A stretch of DNA of 64,000 bases, from positions 5,454,100 through 5,518,099 of the forward strand of contig CANTUZ010000025.1 of the NCBI GenBank assembly GCA_947846985.1, given 5' to 3'. The DNA is from Fratercula arctica. Taxonomy: Eukaryota > Chordata > Aves > Charadriiformes > Alcidae. The position numbers and the translations under genes are program-made. This document shows positions 47,985 to 59,289 of the stretch, piece after piece (position 1 is the stretch's first letter; each line of letters opens with the position of its first letter). Under the pieces are notes generated by a model that was not told where the DNA came from, did not search any database, and saw nothing but the letters and a program-made list of their open reading frames with translations.

Positions 47985-49882
47985 CTAATACTGGTCATGG
48001 TATCCGGTACTCACTTCTTGAAGAAATGACTTGGAGGTTCCTTCAAGAGGATCAGAAGCAAGATCAGGCCTTCTGCTCTGTCTGGGGAACTGCCCCCTGG
48101 AATCTGGGGTGGCACTTTTCCTGGAGGGATCTCCTTTTGTGGTTGTCCTTCCTTGCAACTCCTGTACCCGTGTCCGCAGGATCCAAGTAGGTTGTCCATC
48201 CCACTTCCTCATGTCCTCTCCATGGTCTCGCAGGTAGAACCACAGGGTGCCTCGTGGTGTGTACCCTCTGTAGTCTCTCTCTTGAGTGGGGAAACGCCTG
48301 CTCCTAATAGCTGAGATGCTGGCCCGTACAGGTGGGGAGTAGGACATATTCTCTTCAAGTTGCTGGACCTTCCGGGACAGTTTCTCCACAGCTGAGACAA
48401 GGGGGGAAGAGAGGCTTTCTTCATATCGCCAGAGCCGGCCAGCCACCTCATCCACTGTTGGTCCCTCTTCGCGTTTCCATTCCATTACTGCCAGTGAGTT
48501 GGCTTATGACTATGGCGCGCGCCGTACAATCTTCCGCCACATGGGCCTTGTGCAGTGCACCTCATCAGGGTCCGTGGGTAAGTCTGCATTGTCCAAGTCA
48601 TAATAAATCATCTCCCACATGGCTAATTCTCTCAGGTACCGGATACCTCTTTCCATGGTGGTCCACTTGCTTGGGTGACATACAACATCTTCACTGAAGG
48701 GGTACCTCTCCCTCACGTCTGACAGGAGTCGTTTCCAGAGGCTGAGGGCTTGGGCTTCTTCCCAATTGCCTTGTTAATGCCACCTTCCCTAGACAGGGAT
48801 CCCAGCTGCCTGGCTTCACTACCCTCTAATTCCAGGCTACTGGCCCCGTTATCCCAACAGTGAAGCAGCCAGGTGACAATGTGCTTGCCTGAAAGTCAGC
48901 TGAAATCTTTTCGCATATCCCACAGCTCACTCGGGGATAGGGATCGGGTAATTATCTCTGGTTCTGCCTCTTCCTCCTGTCCTCGTGATGGCCCTGGTTC
49001 ATCGTCATCTCTTACTAAGCGAACTGATTTCTTTGTGTACTTCTTCTTTTGTATGGGGGCAACGGATACTGGCACAGGTTGGTTCCCTGGTTCAGCAGCA
49101 GTGGCTGCCACTGGGGTTGGAGTAGCTGCAGTGTCTGTCGCGGGGGTTGCAGTAGCCGCAGTGCCTGTCGGTCTGGTCTCTGTCTCTTTCCCCTGAGAGT
49201 GCTGCATAGCACTGAGCAATGCCTGGTAGATACTGGCCAGGGCCCAGCACAGTGAGGTGAGTTGTGCCTCTCTAGAATGGCCACAGCATTTTCCCTTCAG
49301 ATATTCTACTACTCCATCAGGGTCCTGTAATTGTTCAGGGGTGAAGTCCCAGATCATTGGAGGTGAGAAGTTCTCTAAGTACCTGCCCATGTTCTCCCAC
49401 ATGCCATGCCACCCCTGACTGTCCAGCCTCGGAGCAGATCTCTGGGTGGTAGTCTTAAATAGTCGTTTAACCCTAAACGAGACCTGGAACATATTCAGCA
49501 GACATAACACTAGGAACATGCTGGTTTGAGCATCCCAAGGATATTCAAAATTCTCAAAAGCTGTCATACCTGACCCGAAGGAGAAAAGGGAGGCAAAAGA
49601 GCTGGGGAAAGTGTCCCCCCCTGTTTCCCCCATAGACTGGGTGTAATTATTAATGAATTCTGAGAGGTGGTGCCCAATGTATGGACAGGACAGCAATACC
49701 ACATAAATGCCCCAGAGTAACTGTCTAACAAGTGATGTTATCATATCATAAGCCGATATTGCACAGGACAGGAAAATGATAATCCTCATCCCTCTCCCAG
49801 AAGTAACAAATATCATCACAGGGAGTGCATAAAACACATAGGAATTTACATAACACAGCCATGAGAACAAACTAAGCAACAT
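47985..49882 (-). pseudogene. gag: Provirus B gag, broken
   Basis: The first frame, 48896-49882, is open for 328 codons: a hydrophobic N-terminus of roughly 65 residues, a middle domain, a Pro/Ala/Thr repeat one unit shorter than in A, and an acidic region ending RSLSPSELWDMRKDFS before a TGA shared with A. Downstream a one-base deletion near 48753 and two close stops near 48500 break the second half. The last open part (47985-48485) ends in the TAG that precedes pol in frame. Gag identity is inferred from position. Confidence 0.8.
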
Positions 49883-49978
49883 AGTGACCAGCGACTATTT
49901 ACCTAATACAATAAATGCATACAAGAAATTCATTTTTTCAAGCTCTAGTTGGATTCTGTCGTTATCTCAACCCTTCGA

Positions 49979-49996
49979 GCCCCACGTTGGGCGCCA
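49979..49996 (-). promoter_or_regulatory. Primer binding site, provirus B (tRNA-Lys type)
   Basis: Minus strand TGGCGCCCAACGTGGGGC, identical to provirus A, again eight bases from the LTR edge. Confidence 0.9.
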
Positions 49997-50004
49997 AAAA
50001 GGAC

Positions 50005-50360
50005 TGTCGTGGTTTGGCCTCAGACCTCAACAAAGAACCACGTGCCGCTCGCTCGGGTCTTCCCAATACGGGAAGAATCAGAAGAAAAAGGCAAAACTCT
50101 TGGGTTGAGACAAAAGCAGTTTAACAGAACAGCAGAGGGTACAAGAAAAAGAGCAACAGTAACGCAGACAGAAGAATATACAAACACGATTACGGAACCA
50201 CCGCTCCTGCCACTCCCCGACCGGACCCGGGACGCCCCAGCCCGCTCTAAGTGGCGACTTCCTGCCCCCTCCCCCGGCAGCTCAGGGTGGGCATGGCTCA
50301 CGTGGCATGGAATACTGTCTCTTGGGGAGAATTAACCCTATCCCTGCCGGAACCAGGACA
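50005..50360 (-). mobile_element. Provirus B 5' LTR
   Basis: It runs from TGTCGTGGTTTGGCC to GGAACCAGGACA and is followed by CTAAT at 50361-50365. Confidence 0.94.
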
Positions 50361-50365
50361 CTAAT

Positions 50366-50985
50366 GCACTGCATTCTGTTACTCTTTATTCTTTAAATAT
50401 TTTCTCCAATCAAGTAATTTAGATATGAGTAAGTTTCCATTAATATTTTTAATCTCTCATTGTTCATATCCATTTTTGAAAGGCCTGGGCCCTGCAAGCA
50501 CAAATTATCATTTCATACAAAATCAGTAGAATAGATGACCATGTGCTTTGTGGAGTTGATTTGTATGGTGGTCTGTTTGGTGACAGAAAGGAATTAAATT
50601 GCTAACTGCAGAATGATGATACTGTTGTTGGTGAAAAATTTAGCTGTGGCACATGTCATGCGTGCTTCTGAAAAAGGACTTTTATCTGCTTCAGAGTTAG
50701 ATCTTTATTTTAATTTTTATCCAACTGATCTTGAAATAATAAAGAGAAAACTTACATTCATAAGACATTTGTTATAAATGTTCAGTATATTTATTCCGAA
50801 AGAGCTGACCTCAAGACCGTAAACTGCTGTAGTATCTAAGTATTGTGGAAGCGCTTTAGTCTATTTAAAAAATAAAAGAATCATGTTTGGCTGCTTCTTT
50901 CTTTTTACAGTTTTTCTTAATTTTAGGCAGTATGTCAGACTACCTGCAATATTAGCTGAAAATTTTAGTAGTCCTCTCTAAGTAG
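50366..50985 (+). other. CDC42SE2: CDC42SE2 3' UTR, middle segment
   Basis: Unique A/T-rich sequence between provirus B and the next CR1. By position it continues the 3' UTR. AATAAA at 50738-50743 could end a shorter transcript. No open frame of interest is present. Confidence 0.5.
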
Positions 50986-53404
50986 TTACAGAATCATAGA
51001 ATTGTTAGGAATCCAGGGGACCTTAAAGATCATCTAGTTCCAACCCCCCTGCCATGGGCAGGGACATCTCCCAATAGATAAGGTTGCTCAGAGCCCCGTC
51101 CAGCCTGGCCTTAAAAACTTCCAGGGATGGGGCTTCCACCACCTCTCTGGGCAACCTGTTCCAGTGTCTCACCACCCTCATGGTGAAGAACTTCTTCCTA
51201 TCGTCCAGTCTGAATCGTCCCATCTCTAGTTTTAATCCATTCCCTCTAGTCCTACCATTACCCGACAACCTAAAAAGTCCCTCTCCAGCTTTCTTGTAGG
51301 CCCCCTTCAGATACTGGAAGGCCACTATAAGGTCTCCTCGGAGCCTTCTTTTCTCCAGACTGAACAACCGCAACTCTCTCAGTCTGTCCTCATAGGAGAG
51401 GTGCTCCAGCCCTCTGATCATCCTCGTGGCCCTTCTCTGGACACGTTCCAGCATGTCCATATCTCTCTTGTAGTAGGGGCTCCAGAACTGGATGCAGTAC
51501 TCCAGGTGGGGTCTCACGAGAGTGGAGTAGAGGGGCAGAATCACCTCCCTCGACCTGCTGGCCACGCTTCTCCTGATGCAGCCCAGGATACGATTGGCTT
51601 TCTGGGCTGCAAGTGCACACTGACAGCTCATGTTGAGCCTCTCGTCCACCAGCACCTCCAAGTCCTTTTCTTCAGGGCTGCTCTCAAGCCAGTCTCTGCC
51701 CAACCTATATCGGTGCTTGGGATTGCCCTGACCAAGATGGAGGACCTTGCACTTGGTCTTGTTGAACTTCATGAGGTTGGCATGGGCCCACCTCTCCAGC
51801 CTGTCAAGGTCCCTCTGGATGGCATCCCTTCCTTCCAGCCTGTCAGCCGCCCCACACAGCTTGGTGTCGTCGGCAAACTTGCTGAGGGTGCACTCTATGC
51901 CACTGTCCATGTCTCTGATGAAGATGTTAAACAAGACCGGTCCCAGTACTGATCCTTGAGGGACTCCACTTGTCACTGGCCTCCACTTGGACATGGACCC
52001 ATTGACAGCCACTCTTTGGGTGCAGCCGTCAAGCCAGTTCTTTATCCACTAAATTGTCCATCCATCAAAGCCATATTTTATCAGCTTGGAGACCAGGATG
52101 TCATGCGGGACAGTGTCAAAGGCTTTGCTCAGGTCCAGGTAAATGACGTCAGTTGCTCTCCCCTTGTCTATTGATGTTGTGACCTTCTCATAGAAGGCCA
52201 CCGGGTTTGTCAGGCACGATTTGCCCTTGGTGAAGCCGTGTTGATTGTACCCAATCACCTCTTCGTTATTCTTCTGCCTCAGCAGTGCCTCCAGGAGGAT
52301 CTGCTCCATAATCTTACTAGGCATGGAGGTGAGACTGACTGGCCTATAGTTCCCTGGTTCCTCCTTCTTTCCCTTTTTGAAAATGGGGATTATGTTTCCC
52401 CTTTTCCAGTCAGTGGGGACCTCACCAGACTGCCATGACTTTTGGAATAGAATAGAGAGTGGTTTAGCAACCTCATCCACCAGTTCCTTCAGTACCCGTG
52501 GGTGTATCCCATCGGGTCCCATGGACTTGTGCACTTTCAGGTTCAGCAGATGGTCACAAACCTGATCTTCACTTACAATGGGCAGTTCTGTCCAACCGCT
52601 GCCATTATCTTCTGTGACTCCGGGAGTGTGGCTGGAGCCCTTGCCAGTGAAGACTGAGGAAAAGAAGTCGTTGAGAACCTCGGCCTTCTCCATATCACTT
52701 GTCACCAGCTCCCCCGTTTCCTTTCTGAGGGGGCCCACACCCTCCCTAGTCTTCTTCTTACCATTAATGTACCTATAGAAATTTTTGCTGTTTCCCTTGA
52801 TCTCCTTGGCTAGATTTAATTCTAACTGAGCTTTAGCTTTTCTCACCAGGTCTCTTGCTGTTTGGACAGCTTCCTTATATGCCCCCCATTCCAGCTGTCC
52901 TTTCTTCCACTCCTTATAAAGTTTCTTTTTGTGTGACAGTGTGTCCAGGAGCTCCCTGTTCATCCAGGCAGGTCTCCTAGCATTCTTTCCTGCCTTCCTC
53001 TTTGTCGGTACAGTTTGCTCCTGGACACAGAGGTGATCCTTGAATACTGACCAGCTGTCCTGGGCCCCCCTTCCCTCTAGGGCTTTGTCCCATGGAACTT
53101 TGGCCAGCAGATCCCTGAAGCGATCAAAGTCTGCGTGCCTAAAGTCCAGGGTCGTAAGCTTGGAATGTATCCTCCTAGTTGCCCTGAGGATCTTAAATTC
53201 TATCGCTTCGTGATCACTGCAGCCAAGGTTATCCCTGAGCCTCACGTTGGTCACCAGCCCTTCCCTGTTGGTGAGAACGAGGTCCAGCATAGCACCTTTT
53301 CTTGTTGGTTCCTCTACCATTTGGAGGAGGAAGTTGTCATCTATGCATTCCAGGAACATCCTGTATTGCTGGTGCCTTGCTGTACAGTTTCTGCGTACTA
53401 AATA
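50986..53404 (-). mobile_element. CR1 LINE, 2.4 kb, nearly open ORF2 part, minus strand
   Basis: From the ACAGAATCATAGAATTG 3'-end motif it covers, in reverse, the end of the endonuclease ([16 protein letters not shown]), the linker, and the whole RT with [41 protein letters not shown] and the C-terminus. Two frames, 52049-53530 and 51023-52012, are in register and are separated by one in-frame stop (52049-52051). The first 40-odd codons of the upstream frame are host sequence. The 5' end is truncated within the endonuclease, so it cannot move by itself. Confidence 0.95.
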
Positions 53405-53775
53405 TTTAGGGGCCATGGAAGTTGCTAAGAGCAACATACTAATCTGGCAGAACAGATGCCAGTGAAAACAACATACAGGGTGACTTTGTAAAAAGTCAGC
53501 AAAAAGCCTTTTGCTCAGGTTACAAAGCATGTTTCTCTTTCACATGTTGTGAAAATTGTATTTTGATATTGCACTGTGTTTGAATTATCTCTGTAAATTG
53601 TCATTTTCTTTTTCTCCTTGTTGGTGGTTTGAAACAAGTTGATGGTTTGAAACCTGAGTTAAATTTTTATGTGGAAAAAAATTATCCTAACAACCGAGGC
53701 ATAACTGAGACTAATAGTTTCCATGTTTACACATAAACACACGTGTTTATAAATAAAGATTGCTTCATAAATGAG
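53405..53775 (+). other. CDC42SE2: CDC42SE2 3' UTR, distal segment
   Basis: Unique sequence resuming after the CR1. It runs to an AATAAA at 53752, which I take as the most likely original polyadenylation signal. This assignment is inferred from continuity and the signal; no transcript evidence is available here. Confidence 0.5.
53752..53757 (+). terminator. AATAAA polyadenylation signal
   Basis: Canonical AATAAA inside TTATAAATAAAGATTGC, downstream of the split 3' UTR of CDC42SE2. AATAAA at 50738 and ATTAAA near 43907 are alternatives. Confidence 0.55.
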
Positions 53776-55106
53776 TTTATTCTCTTCCTCTGCTTTCCCT
53801 GATTTCACATTGCAATAGTTATCCAATTGATTTAAACATTTATTAATCCCTCAGTTCACAAAGAGCATGCAGAATACAAGAGCTATGGAGGTAGTCAGCC
53901 TTCCCTAAGTTGTATTCCAGTGGTAGGTGTCAATTATCTGGTTGAATAGTTCCAGTTAGGTTGGATAGTCTTCACTAATAAAGGTACTGATTCTTGATGA
54001 CACAAGATCAGATGTTCAGTTGTCTGGGGTGCATAAAGACATAGCGATGCAGTGACATTTTTAGGGGTCAACATTTCTGATGCCACTTGATCAATGAGTC
54101 TTAAATATACTGTGATTACAAAATGATTTGAACTCTGTCATCAGTAACTGCAGCTTAAATTTACTTGCTAAAACTATCTTGCATTCCTCAAAATGTCTTC
54201 AGATCAATAGCCAGAAAAAAAATTGGCATATTTTTATGGCATACTTTTTTGTACATTTTGTTAATTCTTTAATAAAATCAGTTCAGCGCTGGCTTGTAGA
54301 TATTAAAAGGAAAGTATTGACTTTGATTCAATAAATGTTTTTCTTTCAGTTGGTGACCGACCCTTTTTCTTTTTCATTAGTTACATTTGCATTAGAAAAA
54401 GACTTGCAGCCTACAGACAAATTTGTGGTGAAAATTCTCTGAAGAGTAGCCTGTTAGTGTGAGAAGAAAGTAATTTTCAGGCTTGAGTTTTTCATGCCAC
54501 TTGATCCTTTTGTTGTCAAAGGGATTAATCCTTAATTTTATTAGCAGTTTTGTATATAGCAGTTTATGTTTACCAGGACCTCTGCAAGGATCTCGGAGAG
54601 GTTTCTTACTAAGAAATAAATTGGAAAACTTCCTACAGGATTTCTTCACTTTTGACTACAGCTAGTATGTGTGTTTCCTTGCTTACTCTTGATTGTGATG
54701 CAGATTATTTTACACTGGGAATTAGTAGAAGACCAATTAAATACATCATCATAACAATATACAGCTCCATTAATAATACGTGCAAGGCACAGTATCATCT
54801 ACTCATGTATTTTTCTCAAATTTACTTTTTACATTTGACACTCTCAAAGTTAATGCTTTAAGAACCAATTTATTACTTAAAACTTCATGCTAAACTGTTT
54901 TTAAGAATAGTAGTGAATTATTCACCGTGTGACAATCTGTTGAAGTTGCCAGTTAAGGAAAAATGCTAGTTCTAAAATTAAAGAAAGATCAAGAGAAATC
55001 CATGAGATGAGGATCAACTAGAAGACCCTTTAATAGTTAAGGTTATAGAAATTTTTTACTGTGTAAAAAGGTTTGTATTGAAAAGGAGATGTTTTAATAC
55101 AGCTGG
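53776..55106. other. Sequence downstream of CDC42SE2, nothing recognised
   Basis: A/T-rich unique DNA with no repeats or coding frames that I can support. Confidence 0.45.
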
Positions 55107-55740
55107 TGTCCCAGTGTTCTTTACCCGGTGTGCAAGCCAATAACACACAGAGCAGAGGTATTTCCAAGTTTATTCCATTAATGTGCAGAAATGGGGTGCA
55201 CATCTCAGGACAGGAGCACACCTTAGTTTCAAAAATTTCCCTTTTTATACACTGATTATTACATATTCTAACAATTAATACATATTCATTGTTATTCTCT
55301 TTAATAATTGGTCAAGGTTTCTTCGCTTCCTATGTAAATTAGTGCGCAGATGCTGTTTTCTTCTGAGTAGGTGGTCATTTGGGTAGGTGGTCAATGAGTC
55401 GGTGGTTGCAATCTCCCCCTGCCGAAATTACCTTTTACCTACTTCTCCTCTAATCTTGGCAGTTCCAGGTGGTTTTCTCGGTTTGCTGGCCAGGCCTATA
55501 GTTCATCACTCTCTTGACAGAAATATCCTGCTTATTAACAAAGCTACATTGTCTAGTAGTTAGTTGCTTAATTCAATCTTAGATTAATCACATCTAGTTA
55601 CTATTTCTCTGTAATTAATGAAATATGATTGGGGCTGTATAGATGACTTTTAGCAGCAGCAGGTGGTTCTCTTGGTTGCTTCGGTTACGTTACATTTAAT
55701 TTTTCTAGTTAATATCAATTTTACTACAACGCAACCATCT
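55107..55740 (-). mobile_element. LTR-like segment, minus orientation
   Basis: It starts TGTCCCAGTGTTCTTTACCC and contains a TATA-like CTTTTTATACAC near 55242. The general layout fits an avian LTR, but no target duplication or second end was found. Confidence 0.4.
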
Positions 55741-56598
55741 ATAAAAATAATTTTTTACTTGACCTCTTAAAGGGAGTCAGGCTGTTCACACTTAGTCTTT
55801 AGCCTGTTTAGCTGTGAAGGGAAGATTCTAATTGTAACTGCTCAGCAGTAGTAATTTGTGACTGAGGAATGATCTGGCATGGAGGGCAAGAAGGCTCAGG
55901 TGCAAGAAGGGGTTAAACTGGCTGGAAGCAGAAATGCCAGATATAGAACAACTCCTTGCAAGGGAGTGAAGTTTCCCTGAGTGATGAGATAAGAAACAGC
56001 CTCAGCATTGTCTTGGAGACCATCCTGGAATGTGAGTGCTCAGGGCTCAAGCTCAGGGGCTATCTTTGGTCAGCAGAGCTGGGCTGGGGGATGGACCCAG
56101 AGCCAGGCTGAGGTGCCCTGTGCAATGGCTCTTGGGATTGGTGCTGATGCAAGTGTATATAAGGAATCTGCTTGTGACACATCTTTGAAGACAGCCATGT
56201 AGAATTGTGGTCCTCAAAGTAAAGAGTCACAGCAAGATAACACAAGATAACACAGGCATGAGCTAATGCCATCAAGGATGAATCATCTCTTGACTAGGGG
56301 GATGGGAGAAGGGGAAGTGGGGTTGCTCGAAGGTAACTGAAGACTAATTAGCATGGTAAAAATCACACCCCTGGATGGTGCCCTTACATGCCAAGGTCAG
56401 ACCACCTTTGTATAATGAACTAGCCACTAATTGGAGCATGCACAGAAGGGCATTATTTATATAATCGAAAGGTGAACAATGAACAAGTTTTGTGTAACTT
56501 TTTTCTTTGTTGTAAACTATATAAAAACCTACAACCTCTCTGAAGGGGTGTGCTAGCTTTGTGAATTATCGCCTGGCACACCTTTCTGTACAGAACCA
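55741..56598 (+). mobile_element. LTR-derived fragments, plus orientation, with TATA boxes
   Basis: TATATAAAAA at 56518 followed by CTACAACCTCTCTGAAGG and a TTTGTGAATTATCGCCTGGC block resembles the R-U5 part of an LTR. It is cut off by the next LTR at 56599. A second TATA-like GTATATAAGG lies near 56154. Confidence 0.45.
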
Positions 56599-57379
56599 TG
56601 TCCTGGTTTGAGGTAAAACAGAACCAATTTTATTTTCAGTAATTTTACTTTTCAGTTAAGTCTCTTCTAACTACCTGCACTCTCCGAAATTAACGGCACA
56701 TTTTTCAGACAGTGTCTGCTTCAAGCAGATAAGGTCTGATGTTTATTGCTAATACCAAGGAACCGTCAGAGGGTCAGAAGTGGAAGAGTGTAAAGGGGTC
56801 ACACCTGTGGGGAGGAGTGGACAGGACAGGTGACCCAAAAAGTGACCAACGGAGTATTCCATCCCATCTGCATCATGCTCAGTATAAAAACTGAGGGATC
56901 AAAAGGTCAGCCTCTTTTCTTCAATGGCTGGCATCTGAGGAGGACTCTGTCTGTTCATCTGCCTCTGATCCCGATCCATGCATTCCTGAATCCAGTTCCT
57001 GAATCCAGCTCCTGTCCATCACTGAGTTTAGTCTGGGACTTCCCCAGTGCCTGCCATTGACATGATCGTCATCCTGGGAGCTTGATATTGGTTTTATATA
57101 TATATAGTATATATATTTCATTATTTTCTTATTAATATTATTATATTTTCTTTTTATTATTAATATTTCATTAGTTTAGTTTCTTTTCAACCCATAAGTC
57201 TTTCTCCCTTATTCTCTCTCCCTTCTCTTCTGGGAAGGGGAAGAGAGAGGTTAAAGAGAGCATCTATTGTTCGTTTAGTGGCCAGCCCAGCCTTAAAGTT
57301 AGAAGGTGGATCTCGATTCTGTGTGCTCATTGGCACCTGCACACCATGCACGAACTTAAACCCCAATTAAGGGTCAACA
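56599..57379 (+). mobile_element. 5' LTR of an ERV1-like element
   Basis: It runs from TGTCCTGGTTTGAGG to GGGTCAACA, with a TATA box at CAGTATAAAAACTG near 56880. It is the same family as the solo LTRs 21061-21785 and 34756-35502, in opposite orientation. It is followed by a putative primer site TGGCGACCCAGATGGGAC at 57385-57402; I do not assign the tRNA. Confidence 0.8.
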
Positions 57380-57639
57380 ATTTCTGGCGACCCAGATGGG
57401 ACTTGAGAACTGGTCCAACTCGTCGACATCAGACATGGAGGGACAGGATGCCTGAGACCAAGCACGCACCAGTGATTTTATCAGAGGTCTGGCCTCAACA
57501 CTCCAGTGGTCCAAGGTTGGCGAGTGGTACAACGGCGTAACATCCCAAGATATCCACTGATAACCTGGGGAGCGGGAGGGACTAGTGAGTATTCATTTTA
57601 TTACTATTTATGCGCATCATCTGGGCAGTTAGACTCATG

Positions 57640-57957
57640 TGTAGATGCCATGGTTCGGCAAGACTGGGCTGATAACCCATGAGCCCTTCTTGGCTGATTG
57701 GGTGGTCAAGGCCAAGTGTGAGCAGCCGCTGGAAAAGAATGAGAAGCCGCCAGTCCAAGATTCTCCCTTGGGATGCATCCTTAAGAATTGGTCTAAGTAT
57801 GAGGGTGACCCCATGACAAAAGATAAAATGAAACGATATTGTAACCAATGGTGGCCCCAATATAAATTAGATGATGAAGAACAATGGCCAGAAAACAGAT
57901 CCTTAAATTTCAATACCATTTTGCAATTGATGTTCAATACCATTTTGCAATAGGTGC
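57640..57957 (+). pseudogene. gag: ERV1-like gag matrix fragment
   Basis: The plus-strand frame encodes SPLGCILKNWSKYEGDPMTK and CNQWWPQYKLDDEEQWPENR, which match the matrix domain of gammaretrovirus-like (ERV1) Gag as I know it from bird genomes. It follows the LTR and leader. A 24-bp tandem duplication (57909-57951) disturbs the end, a stop follows, and another LTR cuts the element at 58010. The rest of the provirus is absent. It is a dead fragment. Confidence 0.75.
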
Positions 57958-58009
57958 CTCGGATGATTCAGATAGAGAGATTCACTTCACTTGTAAGAGA
58001 GAAGCAGCA

Positions 58010-58654
58010 TGTTATGGTTTGAGACACCCACAACAATGTATTGTTGTTTAGACGATTATTCTATCATCAGATGACCCCTCCCCACCCGGGAAGGAGAATC
58101 GAGGAAAAAAACAAGGAAACCCAAGGGTTGAAATATAAACAGATTTAATAGAATAAGACTAAATAATTAACATTAATAATACTAAAGAACCAATATTGAT
58201 CCCAATACCAATATAAAATATACAAGGATTATACTCAAACAATTATATTAGTAGGAAGCTGTGCACTCCCAGCAGTGGATAGCAAATGTCGGACCCTGTG
58301 AGCACTATGGCTTCGGGAGGAAGGGAAGGCCTCAGGGGTCCGGCACCAGGGCAAGGAGTTTCTCTGGACTGCCGCCATCAAGGGAGAGAGCCAACTACAC
58401 AGCAAACTTTCTAATTTATATTGACTGTGATGTTCATGGTATGAAATAATCCTGTTGGCCAGCCTGGGTCAAGTGACCAGGCCTTGTTCCTCCTCCTCCT
58501 GGCTAACTCAAAGACACTGAAACCTTGAAACACACATACCACAGATGGCAATAAAGTAAATATTTTCACGAATTCAGACACTGGAGTCTTCTAAAAGTGC
58601 AGTTTTCCCCAGCATTAGAAGAGAAATTAGTCCTGTGTCACCCAAACCAGGACA
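58010..58654 (-). mobile_element. LTR, 645 bp, without matching target duplication
   Basis: It runs from TGTTATGGTTTGAGAC to CCCAAACCAGGACA and is the same family as 36232-36876. The flanks (CAGCA and AAAAT) do not match, unlike other LTRs in the window, so recombination or deletion at one edge is likely. Confidence 0.85.
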
Positions 58655-58793
58655 AAAATGCAACTCCAAACGTGGATTACGACAGTTTAAATGTATATCC
58701 ATTAGAATTTTAACCCTTGTCCCTTTGGACCAGGCTATAGGGTTTAACATTGCAACACACTGCACCCCTTGCCCCTGCTCCAGTGTGAGTCCT
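58655..58793 (+). other. ERV-derived fragment hosting the next solo LTR
   Basis: It ends with GTCCT at 58789-58793 and continues at 59262 across the LTR. CCAGTGTGAGTCCTCCAAAG type sequence is typical of avian ERV internal/LTR regions. No frame is supported. Confidence 0.4.
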
Positions 58794-59261
58794 TGTCGTA
58801 TTTTAACCCCAGCCAGCAGCTAGGACCGCACAGCCGCAAAACCTCGTGGGTTAAGATAAAGACAGCTTAATAGAAAAATAACAGAAAATGAAAATAACAA
58901 TAATAATAGTGGTAAAAGAATATACAAGATAAAGTAATACAACAGAAGTCACTCTCACCACCCGGTGAATTGGTTGCCTAGCCTGTCCTGAGCAGTGATC
59001 ACGGATTCCTGCACCCCCCGGCCAACCCCCATTTATATACTGAGCATGACGTCTATGGTATGGAATATTCCGTTGGCCAGCTTGTCCTGTCTATGCTCCC
59101 TCTCAGCTTCTATGGGAAGCTGAAAAAAGTCCTTGACTTATACAAACATCACCTGTCAGTATCTAAAACAATATGCATTATCAACATTCCTTTCATACCA
59201 AATCTGAAACACAGCAGCCACCAGAAAGAAAATTAATTCTATCCCAGCTGAAACCAGGACA
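58794..59261 (-). mobile_element. Solo LTR, 468 bp, with target duplication
   Basis: It runs from TGTCGTATTTTAACCCC to GAAACCAGGACA and is flanked by GTCCT at 58789-58793 and 59262-59266. The TATA-like ATTTATATACTG lies near 59031. It is the same family as the interrupted LTR at 14233-17643. Confidence 0.92.
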
Positions 59262-59289
59262 GTCCTCCAAAGGCTGCAGTGCCTTCAGG

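Larger units (their letters stand above)
43948..50360 (-). mobile_element. Full-length ERV-L-like provirus B (6413 bp)
   Basis: LTRs at 43948-44294 and 50005-50360 flank gag and pol on the minus strand. CTAAT at 43943-43947 and 50361-50365 is the target duplication. The primer site is at 49979-49996. Layout is as in provirus A, without env. It sits antisense in the inferred 3' UTR of CDC42SE2. Its LTRs form a different subtype from those of A (for example TCGGGTCTTCCCAATACGGG versus the CAGCACTTCCCGG type), while the internal regions of the two are very similar. Confidence 0.94.
10139..53775 (+). other. CDC42SE2: CDC42SE2 transcription unit (exons, introns, 3' UTR)
   Basis: Four exons with consensus splice sites are visible: 10139-10456, 26364-26465, 43102-43219 and one starting at 43658. 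The three coding parts join in frame to an 84-residue protein, the known family length. Introns 1 and 2 are about 15.9 and 16.6 kb and both phase 0; a short intron (43220-43657) lies after the stop codon. The last exon seems to run to an AATAAA at 53752 but is split by provirus B (43948-50360) and a CR1 (50986-53404). Further upstream non-coding exons and the promoter are not recognised and may lie outside the window. The UTR extent is inferred. Confidence 0.85.
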
